This document shows positions 10,815-23,184 of a DNA stretch of 64,000 nucleotides, one piece after another; within the stretch, counting starts at the first letter, position 1, and every line of letters begins with the position of its first letter. The notes under the pieces are model-generated. The model made no database searches, was not told the origin of the DNA, and saw nothing but the letters and a program-made list of their open reading frames with translations. Where the stretch lies: NCBI RefSeq assembly GCF_027580225.2, contig NC_073357.2, positions 41,068,001 to 41,132,000 of the forward strand, in the 5' to 3' direction. This DNA comes from Misgurnus anguillicaudatus (Eukaryota; Chordata; Actinopteri; Cypriniformes; Cobitidae). The position numbers and the translations under genes were made by a program.

Positions 10815-11330
10815 TTAAAGTCCCCATGATATAAAAATTGACGTTTTTTGGCTTTTACCTCCCAAATGATTTTTAAGACATCATACTGCACAAATTCTTA
10901 CCTGTGAGGTAAACTAAATGCTATTGGTCATTTTTAAAAGAGCGAGGAGCCTCTCAGCGTTTTGAGGAACAACTAATTGATTGAAGATTGTTAATAGAGT
11001 GGCAAGTTTGTGTTTTTTTTTTCAACAAGGACCTGCAAAACCTAACTGTAAAGTCAATAGTGGAACTTCAGCCTAAATGCTAGCATAGCATTAATTAGCA
11101 TGTAGCACTAACACAGCTTTGTTTTTATCATTTTAACAAGGGGCGTACATCTCAACTGTGACATCACAGTCTGTTATGTTGCGATTGGATGGTTTTCCAG
11201 TGGTGTTGCGTGAATGAGGTTTACATAAAAATGAGGAAACAAACGCATTTGAGGCTCATGATATATTACCATGTCTTATTATTCATCTATGCCTAGGTAA
11301 ATACAGTTTTTTATACTATGGCACCTTTAA
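10815..11330. mobile_element. TTAA-flanked MITE (piggyBac-like), about 516 bp
   Basis: TTAA occurs at both ends (10815-10818 and 11327-11330). Inside are TIRs AGTCCCCATGATATAAAAA and, inverted, TTTTTTATACTATGGCACCT. Exact use of TTAA as target site is the mark of piggyBac transposition. The middle is AT-rich and has no open frame of interest. Confidence 0.65.
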
Positions 11331-11594
11331 GTTTTAAACTTTTGTTAAACACAGAGCTTATTTTTTTGTGATAATACAAAAGTCTGAGGGGAAAATGGTT
11401 GGGCTTTTAGTCGAGGGAACACAAGTCCTCTTAATTTCTGGGTTGGTGTACAAAAATATGTCGGCTGTGTCTGAAAGCTCTAAAATGCTGCCTTCGGAAG
11501 CACCATTCTGAGGCATGAAGGCAGCAGGTCCGAATCCAATGTTAGATTTACTTGCGGTCTCCTGAGATATCTTCATTGTCATGTCCTGTTCATT

Positions 11595-12184
11595 CCCAGG
11601 TGAAAACTAAAGCGCACTAAAATACACGTTATTTAAGTAGACTTTTCCACAATATACTAAAAGTGCTCTATTTCGCACACTAATTTTGAACTTAGTATAC
11701 TAAAAAGTAGTATTAAGTACTTTTTAAAATGAACTTAATACCAAAGTGTACTCAACTGTGCTTTTTTGAGACACCATGAAGTTGAACTAAAATGTAATTT
11801 TAGGTCTGTATTTAAAAAATATCTTTAATTACAACTTGAACCCACCTTTAAACATTTACGAATCTACTTTAAAATAGCCTAGTAGTATGTTAAAATAATA
11901 TACCAAATGTATTCCCAGGTGAAAAAGTTCACTAAAATAATGCACTTTTTAGAAATACATTAAAAGTATTCTTGAGTTTAGCATACTTTTAAAAAGTGTA
12001 ATTAAGCATATATTTATTACCAACGTACTTCTAGTACACTTTTTTGAAATACATTTAAAAGCTTTTTAACATTTTTTTAATACACTTTAAATAAGCACAC
12101 CGTTGGGAATACAAATGTATTAAAACATATTACTTAAATTTTAAGTATATTTTTAATACATTAAATACTACTTTTTCACCTGGG
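11595..12184. mobile_element. AT-rich MITE with CCCAGGTGAAAA termini, 590 bp
   Basis: The left end CCCAGGTGAAAA is matched by the inverted right end TTTTTCACCTGGG. A second internal CCCAGGTGAAAA lies at about 11913, so the element may include a partial internal duplication. The interior repeatedly uses TACTAAAA/TTTTAGTA words. The duplication is unclear (TT on both sides at most). Confidence 0.65.
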
Positions 12185-12573
12185 TTGTCATAAAATGGTA
12201 GCAAGAAGGGGCTGGAGCACAAATTGTGTGTAAATAAAGTTTTTCACATTAAAAGTGACTTTGTCACTGTGTGTCGCTCATCTCTTTCAAAAGAGGCTTT
12301 TCTAAATCTGGTTGTCAAAACAAATGAGTACCCTCCACTCCAGTAACTGACAAGAGACAGATGACGTGAATTCCTCTGCTTCGTTCTTATTGGAAGTCGC
12401 ACCCGAAAGTCGCTCATTATTTGCATAAAGTTTAACATTTCTCAACTTTTTTAGCAGCGACGAGCAGTAGCAAAGCGACGCAATCTCATTGATTTCAATG
12501 GAAGATTTGTGACTTCCGGTGACACGAACGACCGTTGGTGACCAAATGGGGCGTGTTCAGTCGCGCAACACAG
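12185..12573. other. intergenic DNA, unclassified
   Basis: Moderately GC-rich stretch with words such as CAAAGCGACGCAATCTCATT that feel repeat-like. I could not delimit an element or gene. Confidence 0.35.
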
Positions 12574-13385
12574 GCCCTGTCCCAAATGGCACATTCTAGA
12601 CTTGTGGTGCTCCTCAGAGTCCACACTTTGATGACATCATACGCCCTGTCCCAAATGGCACACTCCGGACTTGTGGTCCTCCTCAGAGTCCACACTTTGA
12701 TGACATCACGTAGTCCAGACTTTAGGGACCCTTGATGCGAGTCCACGTGGGTGCACCGGTTGTATTTTGGGACAGACTCGAGCATCACACCGGAAATAGG
12801 AAGAAATGTTGCCCGTCAGTGTGAACTCCTCCCTTCCGTCGTCTGATTGGTCTGATTGCCCTTTCGCAAGGACTTCTGGGTTGGCAAAGTGCGCGAAGCC
12901 TGCTGCAGTGCAGGCTTCGCTGAAGACCGCATCAAGGGGGCAAAGGAGGCGCTGATGAGCACACTTCAAAGCGTAAAAATGACAGATGGGACACCCTATG
13001 GACTCGTAGACTAAACGAGAACGCGCAATTTAATGCCAAGAGACCGAAAGTCCACATGAAGTGCGCCATTTGGGACAGGGCCATAGAGTGCAGACTTTAG
13101 GGACCCTTGATGGGAGTCCACGTGGGTGCACCGGAGTCATATTTTTGGACAGACTCGAGCGTCACGCCAGAAATAGGAAGAGAAGTTGTCCATCAGTGTG
13201 TACTCCTCCCTTTCGTCGTCTGATTGCTCTGATTGCTCTTTCGCAAGGACTTCTGGGTTGGTAAAGTGAGCGAAGCTTGCTGCAGTGCGGGCTTCACCAG
13301 AGACCGCATCAAGGGGGCAAAGGGGGCACTGATGATCACACTTTAAGGCGTAAAAATGACAGATGGGACACCCTACAGACTCCCA
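12574..13385. repeat. array of partial and full copies of a GCCCTGTCCCAAATGGC-ended element
   Basis: GCCCTGTCCCAAATGGCACA occurs at about 12574 and again at 12643. Its inverse GCCATTTGGGACAGGGC occurs at 13065-13081, so 12643-13081 looks like one complete TIR element. A separate direct copy of its interior follows: 12716-13010 is repeated at 13091-13385 (offset 375, roughly 85-90 percent alike by eye). The open frames here are by-products of the repeat. Confidence 0.65.
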
Positions 13386-15218
13386 TCTGTAACGTAGGTC
13401 AGTGGCTCAATTTGAAGAAAATAATTCAAGATGGCGGAAAATGCGTATTTCTGTATATATCTGATAAGTTTGGCATTTTATCTCACATATTTTGTTACTT
13501 TTATCAATAAATAAATACTTTTAAATTCAAAAACATAATTCTTGTAACTTAACAATACCTCTGAAGTGACTTTTGATATCGCTTTTAGATACTACGCAGG
13601 AATGGCCATCAAGCGAGATTTAGAAATGCCTCCTAACGTAGTCACTTGTAATGTGAATGAGGAGTCATTGCCTCATGAGGCAGCGAGGCAACAAGTCAGC
13701 TGTCTAAGCTTTCAGATGTAGCCTTTCTCACATTATGCCTCCAACATGTGTGGTGTTTGGAACTCTTTAAAAGTTTGTGACTTTTAATTACAATAAGTGA
13801 TGAAGGAAAAAAGCTTTGAATAAATTGAACCAATTGGATAGCAAAATGATTTAAGTTTTAAAGCGTTCCAAATACCCCACATGCCGGCAAAACCTGGTTG
13901 AAATAGTGTAAAAGTAAGATCTAGACCGAGACATAATGACATATTTTACAAACAATTGCAAATATCTTTATAACAGTTTATTTTTCCACACAATTTACAA
14001 ATCAGTAAATGCCATTAAATATTAGTCTTGGTGTGGATTGTCAGGTGTTGATCACATAGCATTGTTTTCCAAATTCTCAAAATGTACCTAAACATTTGAC
14101 CTTGGTCTTTTATTCCACTAATTTTACAATAAACTTCAATAGACTTTATCCGTCACTTAGGCTAATCCAAATTATCCACTTTATCAGGTGATTAGCATAC
14201 ACTGATCATTGATCAGTACAAACACAAATGGTCCATTTCATTGTTATTAACATTTATAATAAAACTGACCCTAAATCAAACACATGATTTAGGTCTCAGT
14301 TCAGATTTATGGGCTCACTTTAAGATCAACAGCACTTGGCACTGTTGGCAGTGATTGGATTTATTTTTTTTGGCAGCGAATGGAGTTTTTAATCGTTTCA
14401 TAACAGTCATGACGTAACGAAGCCTCGTTTGTTAAAATCACATGATTTGTCTCCGAAGCAATGTATCAAGAGTTTTTTAAGGGTTTTAAAGTTTGATGAA
14501 GCATTGAAATGGAAACTCGGAAATACATGATTAAAGATGTGATAAGAGTTCATTATCTCGTTTTTCCATCCAATCGCAGCGCTCTCTGATATATGAGCGC
14601 ACAGGAGATACTGCAGAGAACTAAAGACGGTCAACGAACACATGGGGTAAAATTAACATACCGTCACCTGCAGGAGCAAGAATATGTAATATAAAGGCAT
14701 AATTTCATTACCCACATTGTCATAAACCAATACAATTAAGGCACACTTATATTTGTTCACGTTTTGCATTGGAAATGCATTTAGGAAGATAGCATTAGCA
14801 GATAGAAGGCACTGGTGGAGCGAAATCTGCCTGACTGAAATAAACGCCCTGACAGATCAATACAGTGCCTCATTAAAGTTGTGCTTGGTCAAAGTATGAC
14901 GACCTGCGCTAAATGCGCTTGACTTGTATGAAAATGTGCGACTAAATAAGTTACATCAATGTCAGTCACAGCATTAACAATAACTTGTTCAGGTAACTTA
15001 CACAGCACAGGTTAATTAATCAAACTTACTTGAAAAATGTGTGTGTGAGTCTGAATATTTTAAGGAAGTCAACTTGTTTATGTTCTTGTATTTAGCACTA
15101 TGACGCGAGTCAACCATTCAGCTGCTGAGTATCCTACAGAAATGTGATATAGGAACATATGTGAAAAGTTACAGGGACATGTTTGGACATATTGTATATA
15201 TTTCTAAATCTACATCTT
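13386..15218. other. intergenic DNA, no gene recognised
   Basis: AT-rich single-copy-looking sequence. A few repeat-like words occur (around 13640-13700), but no bounded element, coding exon or RNA gene. Confidence 0.45.
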
Positions 15219-15605
15219 TAAAGGTGCAGTGTGTAATGTTTAGAAGGATCCCTTGACAAAAATGCAAAATAATATACAAAACTATATTATCAGGGGTGTA
15301 TAAAGACCTTTTTATATTGAACTATTATGTTTTTATTACCTTAGAATGAGACGTTTTTATCTACATACACCAAGAGTCCCCTTATGTGGAAGTTGCCATT
15401 TTGTGCCGCCATGTTTCTACAGAAGCCCTTAACGGACAAACTTTTTTACTAAGTTGTCTCCGATGATAACATGTTTTTCCGATGGCGGCTACCGTAGCTT
15501 CTCTATGCGCTTTAATAGCGAGGGGTGAGCAGTGGACTGAGTTGTTGATTTCAATTCGCAACCTCACCACTAGATGCTGCTAAAATTTACACACTGCACC
15601 TTTAA
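15219..15605. mobile_element. TTAA-flanked MITE (piggyBac-like), 387 bp
   Basis: TTAAAGGTGCAGTGTGTAA on the left and its inverse TTACACACTGCACCTTTAA on the right, each including the TTAA target. The TIR is perfect over this stretch apart from its exact inner limit. No coding capacity. Confidence 0.85.
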
Positions 15606-16495
15606 GACATATTATGAAGTACTGTATGTGTAAATATGAAGCAGCGAATATGATCTTACTTGTCCAATCAAATATATATACATCAATTCTTGACATAACA
15701 ATTCAATAATTAACTGAAATGTCATCAAAACATCCAATTTTTTTGCTGCATATTTGCAATATCTATGTGACATAGACAACATGCTCATGTATCATTCTAT
15801 ATGGTTTTTGTACATCAGATGTCTGTATGGGGTGTGAACAATGTCTCTGTATGTACAGATTGGGTTTCAACAGGATTGACAACAGTATTTAGCCGCAGTG
15901 TAGAGTATACAACCTTAATATCACAATTACATGACGGAGCCATATTTACACAATATTCACTCAAATGCTATTTTCTTACCAGCTTTCTTTTTTATGTTTG
16001 CCCCACTTCTCCTTCCCATTTTTCTCTTTAGTTTGCACACACACCCTTTCTCATTGCCTCTGTGAGAGAATTTCAGCGTAGGTTATTTCGGGAGGATTAA
16101 AACGTCAGTGTGGGTTTAGATGGCTGTGATTGTGTCTGGGCTCAGGAGCGGGGCTCATTTGTAGCTGTCAGTCGGCATTGGCCTTTTCTCAGTAATGTAA
16201 AGATGGCAGTCTCCGTGGCCCCGTTTGTCGCGGCAAGAGCGATCTCGCAGATTATCATCTCAAAGGGGCTGATAGCAGCTCGCTCCACCTTTGTGTGGCT
16301 GCCTCTCCAGCTGAGCGGAAGACCTCCGACCCCAACAGCCTTGACTCCTGGAAGCTCTGTGACTTTGAAAAGTTTTACCGGTGACATTAAACCCCTGTCA
16401 GAAAGTCTATATAGGGGAGATTTGTGGAATGCCACCCAAATTTTACAGGCTTTTAGGGGCAAACAGGGCTGTATTATATACTTAAGCATACTGTA
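15606..16495. other. intergenic DNA, possible conserved non-coding block at about 16100-16480
   Basis: No repeat boundaries seen. The portion 16100-16480 is balanced in base composition and has open frames on both strands, neither with a recognisable domain. That look is common in conserved non-coding elements, but only a cross-species alignment could show it. Confidence 0.35.
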
Positions 16496-17139
16496 TTAAA
16501 GGGACACTCCACTTTTTTTGAAAATATGCTCATTTTCCAGCTCCCCTAGAGTTAAACATTTGATTTTTTTTTGGAATCCATTCAGCTGATCTCCGGGTCT
16601 GGAGCTACCATTTTTAGCATAGCTTAGCATAATTCATTGAATCTGATTAGACCATTAGCATCACGCAAACAAAACGATATTTCGATATTTTAAAATGTGA
16701 TATTTTTCCTATTTAAAACTTGACTCATCTGTTGTTACATCGTGTACTAAGACCGGCAGAAAATTAAAAGTTGCGATTTTCTAAGCACATATGACTAGGA
16801 ACTATACTCTCATTCTGGCGTAAAGATCAAGGACTTGCTGCTGTAACATGGCTGCAAGAGGCGCAATGATAGTATGCAGTGCTCGAAAATAGTCCTCTGC
16901 TATTGAAAGTTACCAAGGGGACTATTTACAGGCCTGCATAATATCGAAACTCTTTGGTTATTTTTGAGCGCAATGCTAACGGTCTAATCAGATTCAATGG
17001 ATTATGCTAAGCTATGCTAAAAGTGGTACCGCCAGACCCGGAGATCGGCTAAATGGATTCCAAAACGGTAACAATCAAAGATTTAACTCTGGGGGAGCTG
17101 GAAAATTAGCATATTTAAAAAAATGGTGTCCCTTTACAT
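16496..17139. mobile_element. TTAA-type MITE (AGGGACACTCCACTTTTTTT family), copy 1
   Basis: Starts TTAAAGGGACACTCCAC and ends with the inverse GGTGTCCCTTTACA, so the right TTAA is mutated. Long arms include CATTTTCCAGCTCCCCTAGA and, inverted, GGGGGAGCTGGAAAATTAG, and then GGTCTGGAGCTACC / GGTACCGCCAGACC. Arms extend over about 150 bases. A second copy of the family is at 19672-20452. Confidence 0.8.
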
Positions 17140-17686
17140 TTTTTTTTGGAGGTTGTTGACACAGGAAGAAGTGCTTTTTTGCATAAAAAATGTTTTTAAT
17201 ATAGTAACATCTAAATTTCTAATTTTTTTAAATCTTAAATTTTCTTAAAGCAACATTATTTAATAGGCCTGAATCAAATAGATTATATTATGTTACACAA
17301 AAAAATTAATGCAAATCTCAAATTAGATAAAAATACAGCAACAACAGCACATTTTCACTTTCTACAAAATAAGGACAGATGCATAATCTGTGCAGACACA
17401 GCGTATCTCAGTGTTTTGTGGCTAAGATTGTTATCTCACTATCAAATTTAGCCTAAGGATAAGCAGCTATAGTATGTCATGTTGACTAAAATGAACATTT
17501 CTTTATTTCTAAAACCTTTTTCCAGCTTTTCTCTTATGTCCCGCTTTCCATTGTGCTGATTCAGTTGGAGATAACACAATCTTATTATCTTTTATCATAT
17601 TAGTTACTTATTGGAAATCAGCACCTCCCGTTTAGCTTCGGGATATTTTACAAAGTATTTATATAGTCTTTTTATGCTCTCTTACT

Positions 17687-17773
<87 letters not shown>

Positions 17774-19068
17774 GAGACAATGAGAGAGCGATAAATAATA
17801 GAGGTCGTGGACCAGCAATGTTAGCACTTCAAATAGAGAAGTGCACAAACACTCTGAATAATTTTCAAAATAGTTAAGGGCATATTTACTGCAGCGAGTC
17901 TACGAGCATCTCCTCCACAGATCATTGATTAAAACTCAAATTTATTGTGTTTTTTCTGTATGCTATGAATATTATTGATCTGTGTGTTTGTGGCAGTGCT
18001 CCCTCATCTATCTTCCTTTGAGCGACTTGTTCAGATTTTGCTCCCCTTGAAATGTAAGAATTGATTACAATTCCTATAGCCGCCGACAGCCGCTGCCTCC
18101 TCTTCAGCCCCGCTGACCTTGGCACGGAGAAAAAGACGCTAGAGCGCAACTAGAATAGCGTTCTGTTTCCCATTTTCGCTCTCTCTCTCCCTCTTTCCTT
18201 TTCTCTCTCTCATCTGCCTTAACCTCTCCACTCCAAGGCTATTGCGATGCATTTCATGACTGTTAAACTGTCGTAATGTATTACCTTAAAGACCACAGGC
18301 AATCTGAAGTCCTTCCTTTTGACACCCCTGAATTAATCAATTTACTGCCAAAAGCAGATCCATTTCTTGTCCGAGTATTTCAAGGCACTGATGTGCCTGA
18401 GATTGTAAAACAGCTTCACACCTGCACGCACATACCAGCCCTCTTCTCTATTCTCCACTCCCCTGAGATGTTGTGTGTTGGAGGACATCGATTTATTTTA
18501 CATAGTAATACAAACGGTGGGTGGGAACAGGTCACCTCAGCTATTGCCACCTGTGTGTCTGCATGAAGCACATGGCACAGGTCAGTGAAGCCCTTTCTGC
18601 TTGAGTGGCTGCTGCAAATTTCATAGTACGCATGAAGAATGCCAGTTGTCCCCTTAGAAAGGGACGTTGAGAAGTGGAAAAGCCAATATCACTTGAGTGA
18701 AAGCAGTCGTTTTTGTGTAGGGAATGAACCCGGCACTGTTCCATTTGACTCCAGTAGAGGGAGGTGCTTACCTGCTGTTGTGCCGCAGGCTTTGTTGCAT
18801 CATCTGTCCCTGAGGACTTTAACATCCATTAGGAATAAGGGTGATATTGAAATGATTACAAAATGAAACAATATAACATCTACACATACAAGTTAAGATG
18901 TAGTTTGATGAAAGATGGAGTTGAGTTGTTTTTCTCTTTTAAGATCTGTGCTCCTGTTTGTTCAATCAATTTGTTGATTAGTTTAAATAGAAACATATTG
19001 GGTCGGTTTCCAGGGCATGTTGTATGTTTGAGCTTCTTTAATTTAATAACATCTTGCCCTGACATACC
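17140..19068. other. intergenic DNA with a microsatellite, no gene recognised
   Basis: AT-rich DNA, a long AC microsatellite (17689-17770) and a less AT-rich stretch at about 17980-18250. The 96-codon frame at 18276-18566 has no recognisable domain and no splice or start context that would make it convincing. Confidence 0.45.
17689..17770. repeat. (AC)41 microsatellite
   Basis: Eighty-two bases of uninterrupted AC dinucleotides. The open frame through it (poly His-Thr) is an artefact. Confidence 0.97.
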
Positions 19069-19591
19069 TTAAAGGAATGGTCTACTCATTTTCAATATTA
19101 AAATATGTTATTACCTTAACTAAGAACTGTTGATACATCCCTCTATCATCTGTATGCGTGCACGTAAGCGCTGGAGTACTTTTGGGAGTACTTCGACTCG
19201 CCTGAAAAGTCCGCTTCTCACTCTCATAATGGGAGTGGGAGGGTGTTACTGCGCCGAGTCGAAGTACTCACAAAAGTGCTATTACGCCATAAAATATAGT
19301 TCCTCTTTTAAATCCGCTTAGAAAAGGGCTACGTTTTATTTTGTACCACCAAACTTGCTCGTATAAACTACTCGTCTTAAATAGGAAAAACGTTGATGTG
19401 TTTGGTCACTTCTAACTTTATCTCTAAATGGTACCATTGAATGAATGGGGCTAAGCTAAATGCTATCGAAGCGTCGCAGCGCGCTCCAGCGCTTACGTGC
19501 ACGCACACAGATGATAGAGGGATGTATCAACAGTTCTTAGTTAAGGTAATAACATATTTTAATATTGAAAATGAGTAGACTATTCCTTTAA
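19069..19591. mobile_element. TTAA-flanked MITE with arms of about 115 bp, 523 bp
   Basis: TTAA stands at both ends (19069-19072 and 19588-19591). The arms are nearly perfect inverted copies: TAAGAACTGTTGATACATCC on the left, GGATGTATCAACAGTTCTTA on the right, continuing to GCACGTAAGCGCTGGAG / CTCCAGCGCTTACGTGC. High arm identity suggests recent mobility or a strong hairpin. Confidence 0.88.
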
Positions 19592-19671
19592 CATATATCA
19601 GTGCTTTTGTTTTGTCTCAAGATGCACACCAGTATTGTTTTTTGTAAGGTTTGTTTGTAAAAAAAAATACT

Positions 19672-20452
19672 TAAAGGGACACTCCACTTTTTTTGAAAAT
19701 ATGCTTATTTTCCAGCTCCCCTAGTGTTAAACATTTGATTTTTACCGTTTTGAAACCCATTCAGCTGATCTCGGGGTCTGGCGGTACCACTTTTAGCATG
19801 CACGTAGATAAGCATGTTCAATCGCATGCAGCGCATGCACAGAGCGATCGTCATATGACATCAAAGTACCGTGAGATCAGACTGCTTGTTATGCTTTCAA
19901 ATTGCTCTGGCAGCACAGTAATGTCACTCGCCAACCGTTCTGTGCAGCGCTGCATAAAATTACAAGAAAAGTGGCCCCCTGGTGGTTTGGGTTGCACTGC
20001 ATAAGCATATTATAAGAATGCTTAGCATTAAAATCCTGTTTTTGTCATTAAGGGAAATCATATTTTCTCAGTTACAAATTTTTCTGGTAATGATAAAGAA
20101 TGATTTGCCCTTGTATTTATTGCACGACAACAGATTGGCAGATTGATAAGCAGACATGCTATTTTTGACTGGATGTAACTTTTGATACTTTGCGGTAAAG
20201 GTGGCTCTCCTACTGACCCTGGGTCTCATGAAAAAAATAGTGAAGACCACTGGCTTATCTCTTTGGTTATTTTTAAGCGCAATGTTAATGGTCTAATCAG
20301 ATTCAATGGATTATGCTAAGCTATGCTAAAAGTGGTACCGCCAGACCCGGAGATCAGCTGAATGGATTCCAAAATGGTAAAAATCCAAGTTTTAACTCTA
20401 GGGGAGCTGGAAAATGAACATATTTTTTTAAAAAGTGGAGTGTCCCTTTAAA
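19672..20452. mobile_element. TTAA-type MITE (AGGGACACTCCACTTTTTTT family), copy 2 with replaced centre
   Basis: TTAAAGGGACACTCC and its inverse GGAGTGTCCCTTTAA give exact TTAA flanks. The arms match copy 1, with GGTCTGGCGGTACCACTTTTAGCAT mirrored by the stretch at 20324-20347. From about 19800 to 20255 the middle is unlike copy 1, so another sequence has replaced or entered the centre. The 103-codon frame here is not a gene. Confidence 0.82.
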
Positions 20453-22802
20453 TGTCCTAATATTACCAAATATAAACTGCCCCTTTATGTTTGATCTCAT
20501 GCTTTTTTGTAGTTTGTTGTTTTAGCTGTAAAAGCAGACATGGTGATAGAAAAGAAATTCAGCAAGGTCAGATCTCCCATTCTTGTGAACAAAGCAGCCA
20601 AGAGTTCTTTCACATAGACCAAATGCTTTTTGAAACGGTAGCAAATTAATACTTTTTAGCAGAATATGGTATAAACTTAAGTAAATTGAAAGGAGTCATA
20701 AAAAGTGAAATTTAATATCATGGCATTTAAACAAGCCTTGTGCAATCTCCAGTGCTTGGGGACATTTGGGAACAAAATCCGGCTGCAGTGTTTCAGTCAA
20801 ATGTACAGTGGTAAAGATCATAAAAAATCATACAGTACATAGATTTTTAAGTAAAGAAGAACTGCCAGACTTCCATTTCTTCAGTTTGTAAAACTGCAGT
20901 GCATCTTTGTTAAAGTGTCTTTTGGTGGAGTTGACATCATGCATACTAAAAGTCGTGAAAATTGGCACAGACGCTGTTCAGCACTCTAAATGCGAGCTAT
21001 TTTTACACGCCTGTCTCAGATGATCCTTCTGAAAAACAAGTGACAGGCAGGTATAACTCAAAACTGGCCTGCCATCTCCAAAGATAACGCCGCTATCTCA
21101 GCTAGTGTTTTGCTTCAGAGCTGTCAAATTTGTCAGCAGGAGACAGGGGAGTGTCGATGACAGTTACAGCTCATACTTAAGTCGATTTTTTTTTTGCTCA
21201 TTGCCTCTGGTAAAGTGAGCATGAAAGTGGCGAGTTGTGGCAGCGTTGCTACCCGTTGTCGTTATTAAAGCGCAAAACAAGCTGTCACCGTAAGCCGAGC
21301 CACGCTCCTGAAGGGCTCAAGAGCCTTCGCGTGACGCCGTGAAATGCAAAACAAATAAAACGCGTGCGCCTCTAATAACCTTCGAATAAATAAATCATAT
21401 TTACAAATCACTCCATTATCGAGGGGAACGGCGGTGAGCTCCACGAGTGCGCTCACCTTCTCGGCATGCTGCTCAAAGCCCAAGGCACAGCTGTCAAACA
21501 TGGTAACAATTACAATAGATATCACGGCAAATGAAGCAAATCAATCACCTTCTCCCCCCACCCCCCTTCATCACCTTCTAAAAGAAAGAATAAACAATCA
21601 TTAACATTCTCCAGCATCAATAAGCCCTGTTTTGCTCTGGGAGGCTTGTGTTCTCATTTGGGATCCACAATCGGGGGTGTAAAGAGGGCTGAGCGCAGTC
21701 CCATAAGCTCTTGCTGTGGGAAGTTTACTCTCCACAGTCCCGTCTACCTGTACACATTACTGGCATCACATCAATTAGTGCAGGTTTAAAGAATCATTTT
21801 GCCCGAACCTATTTGGGGGGCTGGGCGGCTTAATTAGCCCAGAACGGTGCATGCTGTTGGGGAAGTGATTACCAGACCAGCCCTCAGAAAAAGAGCTGTG
21901 AAGAGTAGTTTTGGAAAACAGCAGGGCACAATGATTAGTTCCACCACAAAAGCAACAAGAGGAGAAATAGAGAAAGTTGCTTTGACTCCTTAATACCTTC
22001 CCACTGTTCCAGGCTGGAGCCTGAACAAGGCATAGTCAATAAAGAGTACTTGTCTCTTGTCAAGTGCATAGTGCACTGCAGGTACTTTATATTAGATACA
22101 GATTTTTCAAGTGTAAAATGTCTGAAAGTCAATTTTCTTTCCTCTGTTTAAATAATTAAAATAGTAACATGAAAAAAGAAAAAACCTTAATCTGTGTATC
22201 TGGCTTGTTTTATAGTAAAGAAGACTGAGCATTCTCAAAAGAAAGAAATTGCTTGCATTTGATATAAACAAGTTGTTTTCAAAGAATGCTTAAAATCATA
22301 AAATACTTTTTACTCCTACCAACCACTTCTCAACCATATAAAACACTCAAAGTCAAAGTACAGTTACAGGTTTTTGATTGCATAAATTGACCAAAAAACA
22401 ACAGTATAAAATTATTACAAACAAAACTTTTTGAAGTAAATCCATAAGATCACTTTATATGAAGAATTTTGTGAACGCAGCGCAAACACTGTTTTACATG
22501 TCAAGCTGATGTATTTATGCTTTTGGCAAACACTGAGACACATGAGAGCAGATGCTATTTCACAATCAAAGGTGATGTATTGTTTCTTCTGGCATCAGTT
22601 TTTAAACGAGTGTACCATACCTGTTAACACTCCCGTTTTCCCCGGGGGTCTCACGTATTTTACACCTATCTTCCGCCCTCCTCCCGTTTTGTAATTTCTC
22701 CATGAAAAGTCCCATAATTTAGGGCACACTCATACTTTATAAACCAAACCATACCCCAGCGCGATTGTCCCTACTCCCCCAGATACACGCACTCACACTG
22801 TA
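20453..22802. other. mainly single-copy-looking intergenic DNA
   Basis: Few repeat signals. About 21200-21900 has balanced base composition and no bounded element. A C/G-rich repeat-like stretch (CCCGTTTTCCCCGGGGGTCTC) begins near 22630 and may be the left part of an element interrupted by the MITE at 22803-23184. No coding exon recognised. Confidence 0.4.
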
Positions 22803-23184
22803 GGTGTTTCTCAATGTCAAGGAAGGATCCTCGGAAGTCAGAATTTCGAGGATGCTACGTCATCGACATCCGTCGAAAGACTGTTCCAATAGAGGATCCT
22901 CGGAATTTCAATCAAGGACAGAGTCCTTCGTTCGAGAAATATCCCATACACAGAAAAGGATGCATATGTGTAGCCTTAACGCTCTGAAATTACTCACAAT
23001 CCTATGCGCGCCGCGCTGAAAGCACACATTTTCACTGACTTAATGACGCAATGACGTGCACTTGCTAGCCTGTTCCATTTACGTGTTCTCCGAATGCTAA
23101 AAAGGAGCCTCGGCTAGCCTCTGAAAGAAGTGACTTGTAAGGACTAGTCCTGCCAAGGAAGTATCCTTGACATTAAGAAACAGC
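22803..23184. mobile_element. MITE with GTTTCTCAATGTCAAGGA termini, 382 bp
   Basis: The left end GGTGTTTCTCAATGTCAAGG is matched by the inverted right end TCCTTGACATTAAGAAACAGC. Target duplication not resolved. It seems to sit inside another repeat, since CTCACACT words flank both sides. Confidence 0.65.

Noticed and set aside
17611..17877. Open frame with a long His-Thr run
   Set aside because: Translation of the AC microsatellite.
18276..18566. 96-codon open frame (MYYLKDHRQSEVLPF...)
   Set aside because: Looks more protein-like than most, but there is no known domain, no good splice or start context and no partner exon. Left out as unsupported.
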